From Lysobacterales bacterium (lineage in GTDB: Bacteria > Pseudomonadota > Gammaproteobacteria > Xanthomonadales > Xanthomonadaceae): 64,000 nt of DNA. The position numbers and the translations under genes were made by a program. This document shows, one piece after another, positions 9,525 to 17,748 of the stretch (position 1 is the stretch's first letter; each line of letters opens with the position of its first letter). The stretch spans positions 310,001-374,000 of the forward strand of contig JAFLDZ010000003.1 in the NCBI GenBank assembly GCA_017302135.1, written 5' to 3'. The notes under the pieces were generated by a model. It ran no database searches. It saw only the letters and a program-made list of their open reading frames with translations, and was not told the DNA's origin.

Positions 9525-10220
9525 ATGCCGTTCGCCTGTCGCTACCTTTTCGCGATCGCCACGGGCCTCTGCCTGTTCAGTGGCAAGGCCATCGCCGCAG
9601 ACCCCGTTCGCTACAACCTCGACCCCGTGCATACCCGGGTGATGTTCGCGATCGACCATGCCGGGTTCTCGAAAGCGATCGGTACCGTATCCGGCAGCAC
9701 CGGCAGCCTGATCTTCGATCGGGAGCACTGGCGCGATGCAAAATTGTCGGCCTCGGTACCGCTGGCCAGCATCGACCTCGGTGATGTCGGGTGGAACAAA
9801 GCGGCGTTGGCGCGAAATCTTCTGGATGCTGCCGCCCACCCGACAGCCGAGTTCGTATCGACCCGCGTCGACCCCGTCTCACCCGATCGCGCTGCCGTCC
9901 ATGGCAGGCTCACGCTGCATGGGGTCTCGCATGAGATCAGGCTGGACGTGAAGCTCAACGCCATCAAGCGCCATCCGCTGCCGCCGTTCCGGCGGACGGT
10001 CGGGTTCTCGGCCACGGCCACCCTCAGCCGCAAAGCCTTCGGAATCGACGCCTGGCCGAGCCTGATCGGCGATTCGGTGGAACTGCGGATCGAGGCCGAA
10101 GCGACCCGAAGCCGGGCCGATGACGAACCCGACGCAACCGATGCCCCGGATGACGACTCTATCCCCATGGACAACCCCTCCACCGAAGCAGAACCCAAGA
10201 AACCGGAATCTTCACCATGA
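9525..10220 (+). CDS. YceI-family periplasmic lipocalin-like protein with acidic C-terminal tail
   Basis: 231 residues. A signal peptide (MPFACRYLFAIATGLCLFSG, cleavage after AIA) is followed by the YceI fold: YNLDPVHTRVMFAIDHAGFS, KLSASVPLASIDL, HGRLTLHGVSHEIRLDV and RKAFGIDAWPSLIGDSVEL. YceI proteins are beta-barrels that bind isoprenoid-type lipids such as ubiquinone analogues. An acidic, disordered tail of about 35 residues (DDEPDATDAPDDDS) is unusual for the family. Its TGA overlaps the cytochrome b561 ATG by 4 bases, and a second yceI paralogue follows, so the three genes form one operon. Confidence 0.9.
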   Translation: MPFACRYLFAIATGLCLFSGKAIAADPVRYNLDPVHTRVMFAIDHAGFSKAIGTVSGSTGSLIFDREHWRDAKLSASVPLASIDLGDVGWNKAALARNLLDAAAHPTAEFVSTRVDPVSPDRAAVHGRLTLHGVSHEIRLDVKLNAIKRHPLPPFRRTVGFSATATLSRKAFGIDAWPSLIGDSVELRIEAEATRSRADDEPDATDAPDDDSIPMDNPSTEAEPKKPESSP

Positions 10221-10822
10221 CCTTGAAAAACACCATCGACCGCTGGGGCGGCATCAGCCAACTGCTGCACTGGGCCGTCGCGGCCCTCATTCTGGTGATG
10301 GCCTATCTGGGTCTGACGATGGGCGATCTGCCCAACGGGCCCGACAAAATCAAGACTTATGCGCTGCACAAATCGATCGGCATCACGATTCTCGCGCTGG
10401 TCGCGCTGCGCGTGTTTTGGCGTGTGTACGCAGGCACGCCACGCCCGATACCCGGCTCGCCGCGCTGGCAGGAGCGTATCGCTGCGCTGACCCACGCTGG
10501 CATCTATACGTTGCTCTTCGCCATTCCGATCAGCGGCTGGGTGTTGAACTCGGCGGCAGGTTTTCCGCTGCAGTGGTTCGGTCTGATCAACCTGCCGCAT
10601 ATCGTCGGCGAGAACCACGACCTGCACGAACTGGCGGAGGAGGCGCACGAAATCATGTTCTGGGTACTCGCGCTGCTGGTCGTAGCCCATGCAGGCGCGG
10701 CCTTCTACCACCACCTCTTCCAGCGCGATGCAACGCTCGCGCGCATGCTCCCCAAAGGCTGGCTGCGTACCGACGATGCGACCATCACCCCCCGCACAAA
10801 GGATTCCGACCATGTCGCGTAA
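10217..10822 (+). CDS. Cytochrome b561-type membrane dihaem protein
   Basis: 201 residues with four predicted membrane segments, for example LLHWAVAALILVMAYLGLTM, the helix after HKSIG and MFWVLALLVVAHAGAAFYHH. His residues at the membrane positions (QLLHWAV, YALHKSIG, AHAGAAFYHH) are consistent with bis-His haem b ligation in the bacterial cytochrome b561/YodB group, which exchange electrons with the quinone pool. The gene is tightly packed between two yceI genes (4-base overlap before, 11-base overlap after), mirroring E. coli yceJ-yceI. The partnership suggests quinone-linked electron transfer; that is inference. Confidence 0.9.
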   Translation: MTLKNTIDRWGGISQLLHWAVAALILVMAYLGLTMGDLPNGPDKIKTYALHKSIGITILALVALRVFWRVYAGTPRPIPGSPRWQERIAALTHAGIYTLLFAIPISGWVLNSAAGFPLQWFGLINLPHIVGENHDLHELAEEAHEIMFWVLALLVVAHAGAAFYHHLFQRDATLARMLPKGWLRTDDATITPRTKDSDHVA

Positions 10823-11378
10823 ATTCGCACGTACGCTTTTGAACGCCACGCTCCCCATGGGCCTGCTGCTCAGCGGTCCCAGCTTCGCCGCCGACTACGC
10901 CCAGGCCGCTGGTTCAACCCTCGGCTTCTCCGGCAAGTATCAGGGCGAAGCGTTCAACGGCCAGTTTCCCGGATTCGCCACCACGTTTTCGTTCGATCCT
11001 GCAAAGCTGGCGGGCGCGAAACTCGATGTGACCATCCCTCTGGCCACAGCGACCACGCGCAACGCCGATTACGACAGCGAACTGCAAGGCGTTTCGTTTT
11101 TCAACAGCAAGAAATTTCCGCAGGCGCATTACGCCGCGACGAAGTTCCGCGTCCTTGGCGTCAACAAATATGCCGCCGACGGCATGCTGAGTCTACGCGG
11201 CGTGAGTAAACCGGTGACGTTGACGTTCACCTGGACCGCAGGCACGAAACCAGTGCTTGTAGGCACGGCCGTCATCAAACGCCTGGATTTCGGAGTTGGA
11301 AGCGGCGATTGGGCAGATGTCGGTGTGATCCCTAACGACATCAAGGTCACCACCAAAGTGGTCTTCCAACCGAAGTAA
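10812..11378 (+). CDS. YceI-family periplasmic protein (second copy)
   Basis: 188 residues from the ATG at 10812, which overlaps the end of the cytochrome b561 gene by 11 bases. A signal peptide (LLNATLPMGLLLSGPSFAA) precedes a standard YceI domain: STLGFSGKYQGEAFNGQFPG, AKLDVTIPLATA, GVSFFNSKKFPQAHYAATKF, MLSLRGVSKPVTLTFTW and IKRLDFGVGSGDWADVGVI. It lacks the acidic tail of the first copy. It probably works in the same periplasmic lipid/quinone-linked process as its operon partners. It ends in a convergent arrangement with the haem protein gene. Confidence 0.92.
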   Translation: MSRKFARTLLNATLPMGLLLSGPSFAADYAQAAGSTLGFSGKYQGEAFNGQFPGFATTFSFDPAKLAGAKLDVTIPLATATTRNADYDSELQGVSFFNSKKFPQAHYAATKFRVLGVNKYAADGMLSLRGVSKPVTLTFTWTAGTKPVLVGTAVIKRLDFGVGSGDWADVGVIPNDIKVTTKVVFQPK

Positions 11379-11394
11379 GCGCGAACTGAAGCGG

Positions 11395-11418
11395 CGCCCG
11401 CCATTCATTTCGCGGGCG
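11395..11418. terminator. Candidate hairpin between convergent genes
   Basis: CGCCCGC (11395-11401) pairs with GCGGGCG (11412-11418) across a 10-base loop. It lies just after the second yceI gene and overlaps the 3' end of the convergent gene. No clear U-tract, so weak support as a terminator. Confidence 0.3.
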
Positions 11419-11962
11419 TCTCCGCGGGCATCGGCCACAGCGAATAAACGAAAGCGCCGAGCATGTCGCCAGCGCGTTTGTTCTTGTGGCAACCCAGACA
11501 CTCGCCACCCGCACGGATCGCGCCGACTACCCTCAGACCGTTGCCCTGCTTCTCGACGATCAGTCGTCGACCCGCATCGAGATCACGGAGCGCCTGTTTC
11601 TCCCACGCCGTCATCCCGCGACCTGCCGTTCGTGGTGGCGGTGGCCTTTCCTTGTTCCGCTGATGGAAAATCGACATTTCATTCGAGAACACGCGCGGCG
11701 GATTGTGCTTGGCAACACCGATCAATTCGAGGTTCGCGACGAACCAGCGCGAATCACCGACCGGGCGATGCATCACTCTCGACATCGCAGGCAACCTGGT
11801 CTGGCCGAACCCTTCGCTGTCGATGAAAGCCAGCACGTAATCGTCGTGCATCCGCAGCAGCTCGCGCGGCGGGCCCTCTCGCCCCACCGCAGACGACCAG
11901 CCGACGACGGCGGCGGCCGCAGCCAGCACCATCAGCCCCACATGCAGTCCATTCGTTCGCAT
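11405..11962 (-). CDS. Exported haem-binding (CxxCH) protein, DUF3365-like
   Basis: 185 residues. The ATG at 11962 is preceded by AGGGG and begins an N-terminal hydrophobic export segment (LHVGLMVLAAAAAVVGW). Near the C-terminus a single c-type haem motif CLGCH is followed by KNKRAGDMLGAFVYSL, a layout typical of DUF3365/Tll0287-like haem sensor or c-haem domains. Upstream are charged helices with a RYFVAN-like strand (SRWFVANLELIGVAKHN). It is convergent with the yceI-b561-yceI operon, so a redox link is plausible but only inferred. Electron partners cannot be read from the sequence. Confidence 0.7.
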   Translation of the reverse strand: MRTNGLHVGLMVLAAAAAVVGWSSAVGREGPPRELLRMHDDYVLAFIDSEGFGQTRLPAMSRVMHRPVGDSRWFVANLELIGVAKHNPPRVFSNEMSIFHQRNKERPPPPRTAGRGMTAWEKQALRDLDAGRRLIVEKQGNGLRVVGAIRAGGECLGCHKNKRAGDMLGAFVYSLWPMPAETPAK

Positions 11963-12044
11963 CGCTCGCCCCTTGCTCATCATCGTCGTGCTGGGTGCAA
12001 CGTAGCACATGGTCATCACCGGAATTACACATGGGCACAACCGT

Positions 12045-12305
12045 TCAAACCGGCGTCGGCGACGACCCTGCATTCAGCGCAACAACCGCCCACGCCTCGA
12101 ATGGCCAATCCAGTTCCGTACCATCGACTTCATCCCGCAGCACCGGTACCCGGCTTCCAAACCTCGCTTCGAGTATCTGGCTCTCATCGATGAAGACACT
12201 CTCGAAGGTCTCCAGCCGCGCCTCGGCCAGCACCGCCAGCGCCAGATCGCACAGATGACAATCGTCGCGCTGGTAGAGGACGAAGCGGGGAGCGGAGGGG
12301 ACCAT
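12045..12305 (-). CDS. Glutaredoxin-like thiol protein
   Basis: 86 residues. The sequence FVLYQRDDCHLCDLALAVL gives a thioredoxin-fold first strand and helix with a CHLC redox pair. Later come a second strand with Asp (ESVFIDES), the cis-proline segment RVPVLRD and the C-terminal helix, all in glutaredoxin order. This small class (DUF836-type) is found in gammaproteobacteria; the physiological partner is not known. Divergent from the gene at 12377. No ribosome binding site stands out in front of the chosen ATG, but the fold starts right after it. Confidence 0.8.
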   Translation of the reverse strand: MVPSAPRFVLYQRDDCHLCDLALAVLAEARLETFESVFIDESQILEARFGSRVPVLRDEVDGTELDWPFEAWAVVALNAGSSPTPV

Positions 12306-12376
12306 ACGCTGGCGTCTCTACGGAGAAGGAAATGCGGCATAGAATACGGCCACCACACACGAAAGGGGGATCGTCC

Positions 12377-12658
12377 ATGTCGTCCATGTCTTACGCGCTC
12401 GTCAGCTATACCGTCCGTGATTACGCCCGCTGGCGCGCCGTGTTCGACGACGACACTGTCGTGCAACGTCACGCAGGGGTCTTCGTCCGCCACACGTTGC
12501 ACGACGACAAGAACGAAACCCGGATCACGCTGATCGCACAGGTCAAGGATCGCCGCAGGGCCATCGAACTCTCATGCCGCAAGGATCTGCCCAAGCTCAT
12601 CGAAAAGGCCGGTCTGCTGCGCGACACCATCGAATACAAGTGGCTTTGCGAGCAATAA
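12377..12658 (+). CDS. Small conserved protein, possible dimeric alpha/beta-barrel (antibiotic-monooxygenase-like) fold
   Basis: 93 residues. ATG at 12377 follows AGGGGGA with 6-base spacing. The sequence SYALVSYTVRDYARWRAVFD, HTLHDDKNETRITLIAQVKD and RRAIELSCRKDLPKLIEKAG reads as strand-helix-strand-strand-helix, the pattern of stand-alone ferredoxin-like alpha+beta monooxygenase/cyclase proteins. No catalytic residues are identifiable, so function is open. The GTG start of sdaA follows its TAA directly, suggesting that the two are co-translated. Confidence 0.6.
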   Translation: MSSMSYALVSYTVRDYARWRAVFDDDTVVQRHAGVFVRHTLHDDKNETRITLIAQVKDRRRAIELSCRKDLPKLIEKAGLLRDTIEYKWLCEQ

Positions 12659-14041
12659 GTGGCCGTCAGCACCTTCGACCTGTTCAAGATCGGTATCGGC
12701 CCGAGCTCATCGCATACGGTCGGGCCGATGCGCGCGGCATGCCGTTTCGCGCACCGCTGGCTGGAAGAGAGCGATAACCTCTCCCGCACCGCGCGCGTGC
12801 GGGCCGAGGTTTTCGGCTCGCTCGCGCTCACCGGTCGCGGCCATGGCACCGACAAGGCGCTTTTGATGGGGCTCGAAGGCCATTGGCCGAACGCCATCGA
12901 TCCGGACATCATTCCCGCCACGCTGGCGCGGATTCGCGGAGAAAAGAAGATCCGCCTGCTGGGCCGCCATGAGATCGCCTTCGACGAGAAGCACGACCTG
13001 ATTCTGAACAAACGCCAGAAGCTGCCGTTCCACACCAACGGCATGCGCTTCACCGCCTACGACGCCGCAGGCGCGGAAGTCGCCACCCGCGACTATTACT
13101 CGGTCGGCGGCGGTTTCGTGGTCAATCAGGATGAAGCGGCCGAAGACCGGATCGTCGCGGACACCACCGAATTACGGCACCCGTTCGCGAGTGGTGCTGC
13201 CCTGCTGCAGCAGAGCGAACGCAGCGGGCTCAGCATCTCGGCACTGATGTTCGACAACGAACGTCACTGGCGCAGCGACGACGAGATCCGCGACGGGTTG
13301 CGGGACATCTGGAACGCGATGCAAGCCTGCGTGCAGCGCGGCATCCGCGAAACCGGAACCCTGCCCGGCGGCCTGCACGTCGTACGTCGCGCACCGAGCC
13401 TGTACGCGGAACTGTCGTCGAAACCGGAAGCCGCGATGCGAGACCCGCTGACCGTGCTCGATTGGGTCAATCTCTACGCGCTCGCGGTCAACGAGGAAAA
13501 CGCCGCCGGCGGCCGGGTCGTCACCGCACCCACCAACGGGGCCGCCGGTATCATCCCCTCGGTATTGCATTACTACGACCGTTTCTGCGCAGGTGCGAAC
13601 GAACAGGGCGTCTTCGATTTCCTGCTTACGGCATCGGCGATCGGCATTCTCTACAAGGAAAACGCCTCGATCTCCGGCGCCGAAGTCGGCTGTCAGGGAG
13701 AAGTCGGCGTCGCCTGCTCGATGGCCGCCGCAGGCCTCACCGCCGCGCTGGGCGGCACCTCCGGGCAGATCGAAAATGCCGCCGAAATCGGCATGGAGCA
13801 TAACCTCGGCCTCACCTGCGACCCGATCGGCGGCCTTGTGCAGATCCCCTGCATCGAGCGCAATGCGATGGGCGCGGTGAAGGCGATCAACGCTTCGCGC
13901 ATGGCGCTGCGCGGCGACGGTCAACACAAGGTTTCGCTGGATAAAGTCATCAAGACCATGCGCGACACCGGCCGCGACATGCAGGACAAGTACAAGGAAA
14001 CGTCGCGCGGCGGATTGGCGGTGAATGTGATCGAGTGCTGA
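12659..14041 (+). CDS. sdaA: L-serine ammonia-lyase (L-serine dehydratase), iron-sulfur type
   Basis: 460 residues, matching single-chain L-serine dehydratases (E. coli SdaA 454). It converts L-serine to pyruvate and ammonia with a 4Fe-4S cluster. Seen: [21 protein letters not shown] at the start of the beta domain, [17 protein letters not shown], and alpha-domain signatures [35 protein letters not shown] and [17 protein letters not shown] with the cluster cysteines. The start is GTG at 12659, directly after the stop codon of the preceding gene; no ATG precedes the conserved SSSHTVGP motif. It converges with hom. Confidence 0.96.
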   Translation: MAVSTFDLFKIGIGPSSSHTVGPMRAACRFAHRWLEESDNLSRTARVRAEVFGSLALTGRGHGTDKALLMGLEGHWPNAIDPDIIPATLARIRGEKKIRLLGRHEIAFDEKHDLILNKRQKLPFHTNGMRFTAYDAAGAEVATRDYYSVGGGFVVNQDEAAEDRIVADTTELRHPFASGAALLQQSERSGLSISALMFDNERHWRSDDEIRDGLRDIWNAMQACVQRGIRETGTLPGGLHVVRRAPSLYAELSSKPEAAMRDPLTVLDWVNLYALAVNEENAAGGRVVTAPTNGAAGIIPSVLHYYDRFCAGANEQGVFDFLLTASAIGILYKENASISGAEVGCQGEVGVACSMAAAGLTAALGGTSGQIENAAEIGMEHNLGLTCDPIGGLVQIPCIERNAMGAVKAINASRMALRGDGQHKVSLDKVIKTMRDTGRDMQDKYKETSRGGLAVNVIEC

Positions 14042-14057
14042 CGTTGTTATCGGCCGT

Positions 14058-15155
14058 CTATGCGCACGATGCGATGTTCAGCACATCACCCAACAAGGCT
14101 GCCGCGGTAATCTCCGCACCCGCACCCGGCCCCTGGATCACCAACGGCTGTTCGTCATAGCGATCCGACCAGATCGCGACGCGATTGTCGGTACCTGTAC
14201 CGATGGCCAGCGGATGATCGTCGGGCAGTGATTCGAGGCCCACGCGTGCTTCGCCGTTTTCCAGTCGGGCGATGAAGCGAATTTTTTCTCCCCGCTGGTG
14301 AGCGATGGCGAAGCGTTGGCGCATCGGCGCGTCCAGCGACGGCAGAACGGCGTCGACATCAGCGACGTCAGCTTCGGCCAAGTCCGGCGTCAGCATCGAG
14401 GCGACAGTGAGGTTGTCGCTATCCAGTTCATACCCAGCCGCGCGCGCAAGAATCAGCAATTTCCGGCGCACATCCTCGCCACTGAGATCGTCGCGGGGGT
14501 CGGGCTCGGTGTAACCGGCATCGCGCGCCTGGCGCACGAAGCCCGAAAACGGCCGCAGCCCATCGTAATGATTGAACAGCCACGCCAGCGAACCCGACAG
14601 CACACCGGCGATCGCGTGGATGCGATCCCCGCCATCCTGCAGGGCGCGGATCGACTGCAGCAGAGGCAAGCCTGCTCCGACCGTGGCGGAGTCGCCGTAA
14701 AGGGTACCTCCACTAGCGCAGGCATCGCGAATGTCTTTCCAGCGCGCAAGCGAAGCACCCTGCCCCAGTTTGCATGCTGTGACCACATGAATGCCATGCT
14801 CCAGCCAGCGTGCGTGGCGCGCGGCGACGGCTTCGCTGGCCGTCGCGTCGATGATGATCCGAGTGCCGCGATCGCCCAGCGCCGGCGTGATTGCCTGCAG
14901 CGATGTCGTGACGTCAAGCGCGCTTCCCTCGCGGGAATTCGCGCGCAGAACCGCATCCGCGAACGATGCCGGCTGGAATCCGTATCGCGAATTGGCCGCA
15001 TAGCGCAGCGACAATCGCTCGCCGAACGCCGTGCCTTCCCACCCTGCCAGTCGCGCGAGGACCGCTTTGCCCACCACACCCGTTCCGAGCAGCGCGATCC
15101 GCGCAGGGGCCGATCGCGACGGGACGGGCTTGCGCGTCGCGGCGACAGCATTCAT
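14058..15155 (-). CDS. hom: Homoserine dehydrogenase
   Basis: 365 residues. It reduces aspartate semialdehyde to homoserine with NAD(P)H. The N-terminus carries the Rossmann motif IALLGTGVVGKAVL; IIIDATASE and VVTACKLG follow; the catalytic region shows GAGLPLLQSI, GVLSGSLAWLFN, and EPDPRDDLSGEDVRRKLLIL with the conserved Lys. It lacks aspartokinase and ACT domains, resembling the homoserine dehydrogenase half of ThrA/MetL. It is the last gene of the metX-metB-hom operon with a 4-base ATGA overlap to metB, so it should be controlled by the SAM riboswitch upstream of metX. Confidence 0.95.
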   Translation of the reverse strand: MNAVAATRKPVPSRSAPARIALLGTGVVGKAVLARLAGWEGTAFGERLSLRYAANSRYGFQPASFADAVLRANSREGSALDVTTSLQAITPALGDRGTRIIIDATASEAVAARHARWLEHGIHVVTACKLGQGASLARWKDIRDACASGGTLYGDSATVGAGLPLLQSIRALQDGGDRIHAIAGVLSGSLAWLFNHYDGLRPFSGFVRQARDAGYTEPDPRDDLSGEDVRRKLLILARAAGYELDSDNLTVASMLTPDLAEADVADVDAVLPSLDAPMRQRFAIAHQRGEKIRFIARLENGEARVGLESLPDDHPLAIGTGTDNRVAIWSDRYDEQPLVIQGPGAGAEITAAALLGDVLNIASCA

Positions 15156-16384
15156 ATCACGGCTTGTTTCGGCTGCGTTTTACCAGTCTCGATGGCATCG
15201 AGTGCACGATCCAATGCCGCCGCGATGTCGGCAACGAGATCATCGACATGTTCGATGCCCACCGACAAGCGCAGCAATCCGTCGCCGATGCCTGCTGCCG
15301 CACGCGCCTCGGCGGTCATCGCCGCGTGGGTCATGGTCGCCGGGTGCGCGATCAGGCTTTCCACGCCGCCAAGCGATTCGGCGAGCGTGAAATAATCGAG
15401 ACCCTCGATGAATGCGCGCACCGCTGCCTCGCCGCCTTCGAGTTCCAGGCTCAGCATCGCGCCGAAGCCGTACTGCTGGCGCGCGGCCACCGCATGGCCG
15501 GGATGCGAGACCAGGCCCGGGTAATGCAGGCGACGCACCGCAGGATGGTCGTCCAACAGTTCGACCAGCGCAGCGGTGTTTTCCTGATGCACGCGCAGAC
15601 GTGCATCGAGGGTGCGCAGACCGCGCAGCGTCAGGAAGCTGTCGAACGGCGCGCCGGTGATACCCAACGCGTTCGCCCACCAGACCAACTGCGTATGCTG
15701 CTCTGCGTCCTTCGCGATCACCGCGCCGCCGACCACATCGCTGTGTCCGTTGATGTACTTGGTCGTCGAATGCACGACGAAATCCGCACCGAACGCGATC
15801 GGGGTCTGCAGCGCGGGCGAGAGGAAGGTGTTGTCGACCACCGTCAGCGCGCCGACCGCATGCGCCGCTTCGATCACGAAGCGCAGATCGGTGATGCGCA
15901 GCAGCGGATTCGATGGCGTTTCGATCCACACCACCGCCGGTTTCGTCGCCAACGCTTCCGCCAGCGCACGCGGATCGGTGAAGTCGATGGTCTGCAGTTC
16001 GAACGCGCCCTTGTTCGCAAGCGCGTTGAACAGGCGCCAGCTGCCGCCGTAGGCGTCGTGCGGCACCACCAATCGTTGACCCGGCTTCAGCAGCGCGTGC
16101 AGCAGCAGCGTGATCGCCGACATGCCGGTGGATGTGACCACCGCGCCTGCGCCGCCTTCCAGTTCCGCCAGCGCTTCGGCCAGCAGGTCGCGGGTCGGGT
16201 TGCCGCTGCGGGTGTAGTCGTACTGCCGCTTTTCGCCGAAACCGGCGAAGCTGAAGTTCGACGACAGCACCAGCGGCGGTGTCACTGCACCGAACGCGGT
16301 GTCGCGGTCGATTCCGGCGCGCACCGCATGGGTCGATGCGCGCGCGCGGCGGCGCGGCGGCTGATCGATCGTGCCCGCGCTCAT
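15152..16384 (-). CDS. metB: Cystathionine gamma-synthase / O-acylhomoserine sulfhydrylase-type PLP enzyme
   Basis: 410 residues. A PLP-dependent Cys/Met metabolism enzyme that condenses O-acylhomoserine with cysteine (or sulfide). The start at 16384 gives MSAGTIDQPPRRRARASTHA and overlaps the metX stop by 4 bases. Signatures: YDYTRSGNPTRDLLAEALAE, STGMSAITLLLHAL, the PLP-pocket DNTFLSPALQTPI, and HSTTKYINGHSDVVGG with the Schiff-base Lys. The C-terminus has the SLGGVESLIAHPATMTHA signature. Operon context with metX and hom supports a biosynthetic (gamma-synthase) role rather than gamma-lyase, but the reaction cannot be settled from sequence. Confidence 0.92.
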   Translation of the reverse strand: MSAGTIDQPPRRRARASTHAVRAGIDRDTAFGAVTPPLVLSSNFSFAGFGEKRQYDYTRSGNPTRDLLAEALAELEGGAGAVVTSTGMSAITLLLHALLKPGQRLVVPHDAYGGSWRLFNALANKGAFELQTIDFTDPRALAEALATKPAVVWIETPSNPLLRITDLRFVIEAAHAVGALTVVDNTFLSPALQTPIAFGADFVVHSTTKYINGHSDVVGGAVIAKDAEQHTQLVWWANALGITGAPFDSFLTLRGLRTLDARLRVHQENTAALVELLDDHPAVRRLHYPGLVSHPGHAVAARQQYGFGAMLSLELEGGEAAVRAFIEGLDYFTLAESLGGVESLIAHPATMTHAAMTAEARAAAGIGDGLLRLSVGIEHVDDLVADIAAALDRALDAIETGKTQPKQAVI

Positions 16385-17418
16385 GCCACACCTCCGCAGA
16401 CGCCATGCAGCGCATGTTCGAGGATGTTGCCGATCTCTCGCGTTTCGGTGAGGAAGGCGTCGTGACCGAATTTGGAACGCAGCACGCGGATCTCGCTGCG
16501 CGGCAGCGCTTCGGCCAGCGCGAACATATCTTCCAGCGGAACCAGCCGGTCTTCGGTGATGGCGACGACGGTCGTCGGTACCGGCACGGTGCGCGGATCG
16601 ATGGCATGCAGATCGATGGATTCGGACAGCCGCAGGAATGCGGTCGGCGACGTGCGTGCGACCCAGGTCGCGGCGCAGTGTTCGAGATAATCTTCCGCAG
16701 CCACACGCACGCGGCCATTCGACACTGTCGGCGCATCGGCGAAGCGTTCGGCGAATTCTTCCGGAGTGCGATAGCTGAGCATCGCCAACTGCCGCGCCAG
16801 TGCGAGTCCCTGCGACTCGTCGCACTGCAGCTGACCCAGCGCCACCGCCTGGCGCTGCAGCGCACGCCACGCGCTGGCGTACGGATGCGAACGGTGCGCG
16901 CCGCTGATCGCGACCAGCTTGCACACGCGCCGGGGATGACGTGCGCAAAAATGCAGACCGACCATCGCACCGTAGGAACTGCCGACGAATGCGGCAAGCT
17001 TCTCGATGGACAGCGCATCGAGCACCGCCGCGATCGCATCGGCCTGATCGGCACTGTCGACCGGTACGTCGAGCTGGCCGTCGGCACCGAGCCAATCGAT
17101 CGCGAGCAGCCGCACCCGCGTGGTATCGAGACCCACGCCGCTCTGCGTTTGCCACCAACCGGCTTCGGGAAAGGCATCGCTTGCGACGGCGTGGCGGTGC
17201 GCGGATATCCCGCCTGCGGCCAACACGACCGGCGCGTTGGCTGGACCGACGAGTTCGTAGGCGATCTCCACACTGCGCACGCCAGCATGTCGAAGCGCCA
17301 GCGTCGTACGCACGCATCCACGAATCGCGATCGGGGCATCGGTGAAGGATGTCTGGAAGCACTCGGGCGACGGCCGGCACGCGACGGTGCGGGGTTGCGA
17401 GTAAGCAGCGAGGGTCAT
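16381..17418 (-). CDS. metX: Homoserine O-acyltransferase (MetX family, alpha/beta hydrolase)
   Basis: 345 residues. Activates homoserine by acetyl or succinyl transfer, first committed step to methionine. The nucleophile elbow is FVGSSYGAMVGLHF (Ser), the late catalytic Asp fits TEDRLVPLEDM, and the His fits SKFGHDAFLTE. MetX-type enzymes of xanthomonads have been reported to act as succinyltransferases, so the acyl donor is left open. The start codon is only 2 bases from the 3' arm of a hairpin and is preceded by GGAG within that arm. It is the first gene of metX-metB-hom, controlled by the upstream SAM-I element. Confidence 0.94.
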   Translation of the reverse strand: MTLAAYSQPRTVACRPSPECFQTSFTDAPIAIRGCVRTTLALRHAGVRSVEIAYELVGPANAPVVLAAGGISAHRHAVASDAFPEAGWWQTQSGVGLDTTRVRLLAIDWLGADGQLDVPVDSADQADAIAAVLDALSIEKLAAFVGSSYGAMVGLHFCARHPRRVCKLVAISGAHRSHPYASAWRALQRQAVALGQLQCDESQGLALARQLAMLSYRTPEEFAERFADAPTVSNGRVRVAAEDYLEHCAATWVARTSPTAFLRLSESIDLHAIDPRTVPVPTTVVAITEDRLVPLEDMFALAEALPRSEIRVLRSKFGHDAFLTETREIGNILEHALHGVCGGVA

Positions 17419-17420
17419 GG

Positions 17421-17463
17421 CGGTCTCCGGGGCGATAGGGCCATCGAAGCCGCGGGGAGACCG
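17421..17463 (-). promoter_or_regulatory. Hairpin sequestering the metX ribosome binding site (riboswitch expression platform)
   Basis: GGAGACCG (17456-17463) and CGGTCTCC (17421-17428) are perfect complements. On the transcript the 3' arm reads CGGAGACCG and ends 2 bases before the metX ATG, so it contains the GGAG ribosome binding site. No U-tract follows. This favours control of translation initiation over transcription termination. Confidence 0.7.
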
Positions 17464-17507
17464 GAGGGAAGCTGCTGCGCACGGATGACGAAGACACGAC
17501 CGCGACG

Positions 17508-17645
17508 CGCAACCATCTTCACGGCGGACACAGGGTCCCCGCAGGAGTTGGCACCTTGTGGAAGCGTCGCGTTGGCGATGCCTCCATCAGGTTGCCCCGG
17601 CGTCTTCGGGCCTGTCCCTCAGCCGGTCTTGATGGATGGCCGCAG
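17508..17645 (-). promoter_or_regulatory. SAM-I (S-box) riboswitch upstream of metX-metB-hom
   Basis: On the minus strand the S-box core blocks occur in order: ATCAAGA (17633-17627), GAGGGAC (17620-17614), GGCAACC (17596-17590) and AGGTGCCAACTCCTGC (17556-17541). A closing P1 helix can form between the GGCCATC stretch near 17640 and GATGGTT at 17517-17511. These blocks are the SAM-binding core of the SAM-I aptamer, which turns off methionine genes when S-adenosylmethionine is plentiful. It lies about 90 bases before the metX start. Confidence 0.9.
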
Positions 17646-17735
17646 CTTGCCCGAGGTTTTCGATACTGTCAATCGCTTCATGCGGATGAAGCGATGACCT
17701 TGGTCGCATCCTGTTCGCAGCCCTTCCGATTCGGC

Positions 17736-17741
17736 GATAAT
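17736..17741 (+). promoter_or_regulatory. Candidate promoter -10 (GATAAT) for the beta-propeller lipoprotein gene
   Basis: GATAAT lies 7 bases before the ATG at 17749, with a partial -35 match TTCGCA at 17714-17719 (16-base spacer). Transcription would begin at or next to the start codon. No ribosome binding site is visible. Confidence 0.35.
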
Positions 17742-17748
17742 TCGAGCG

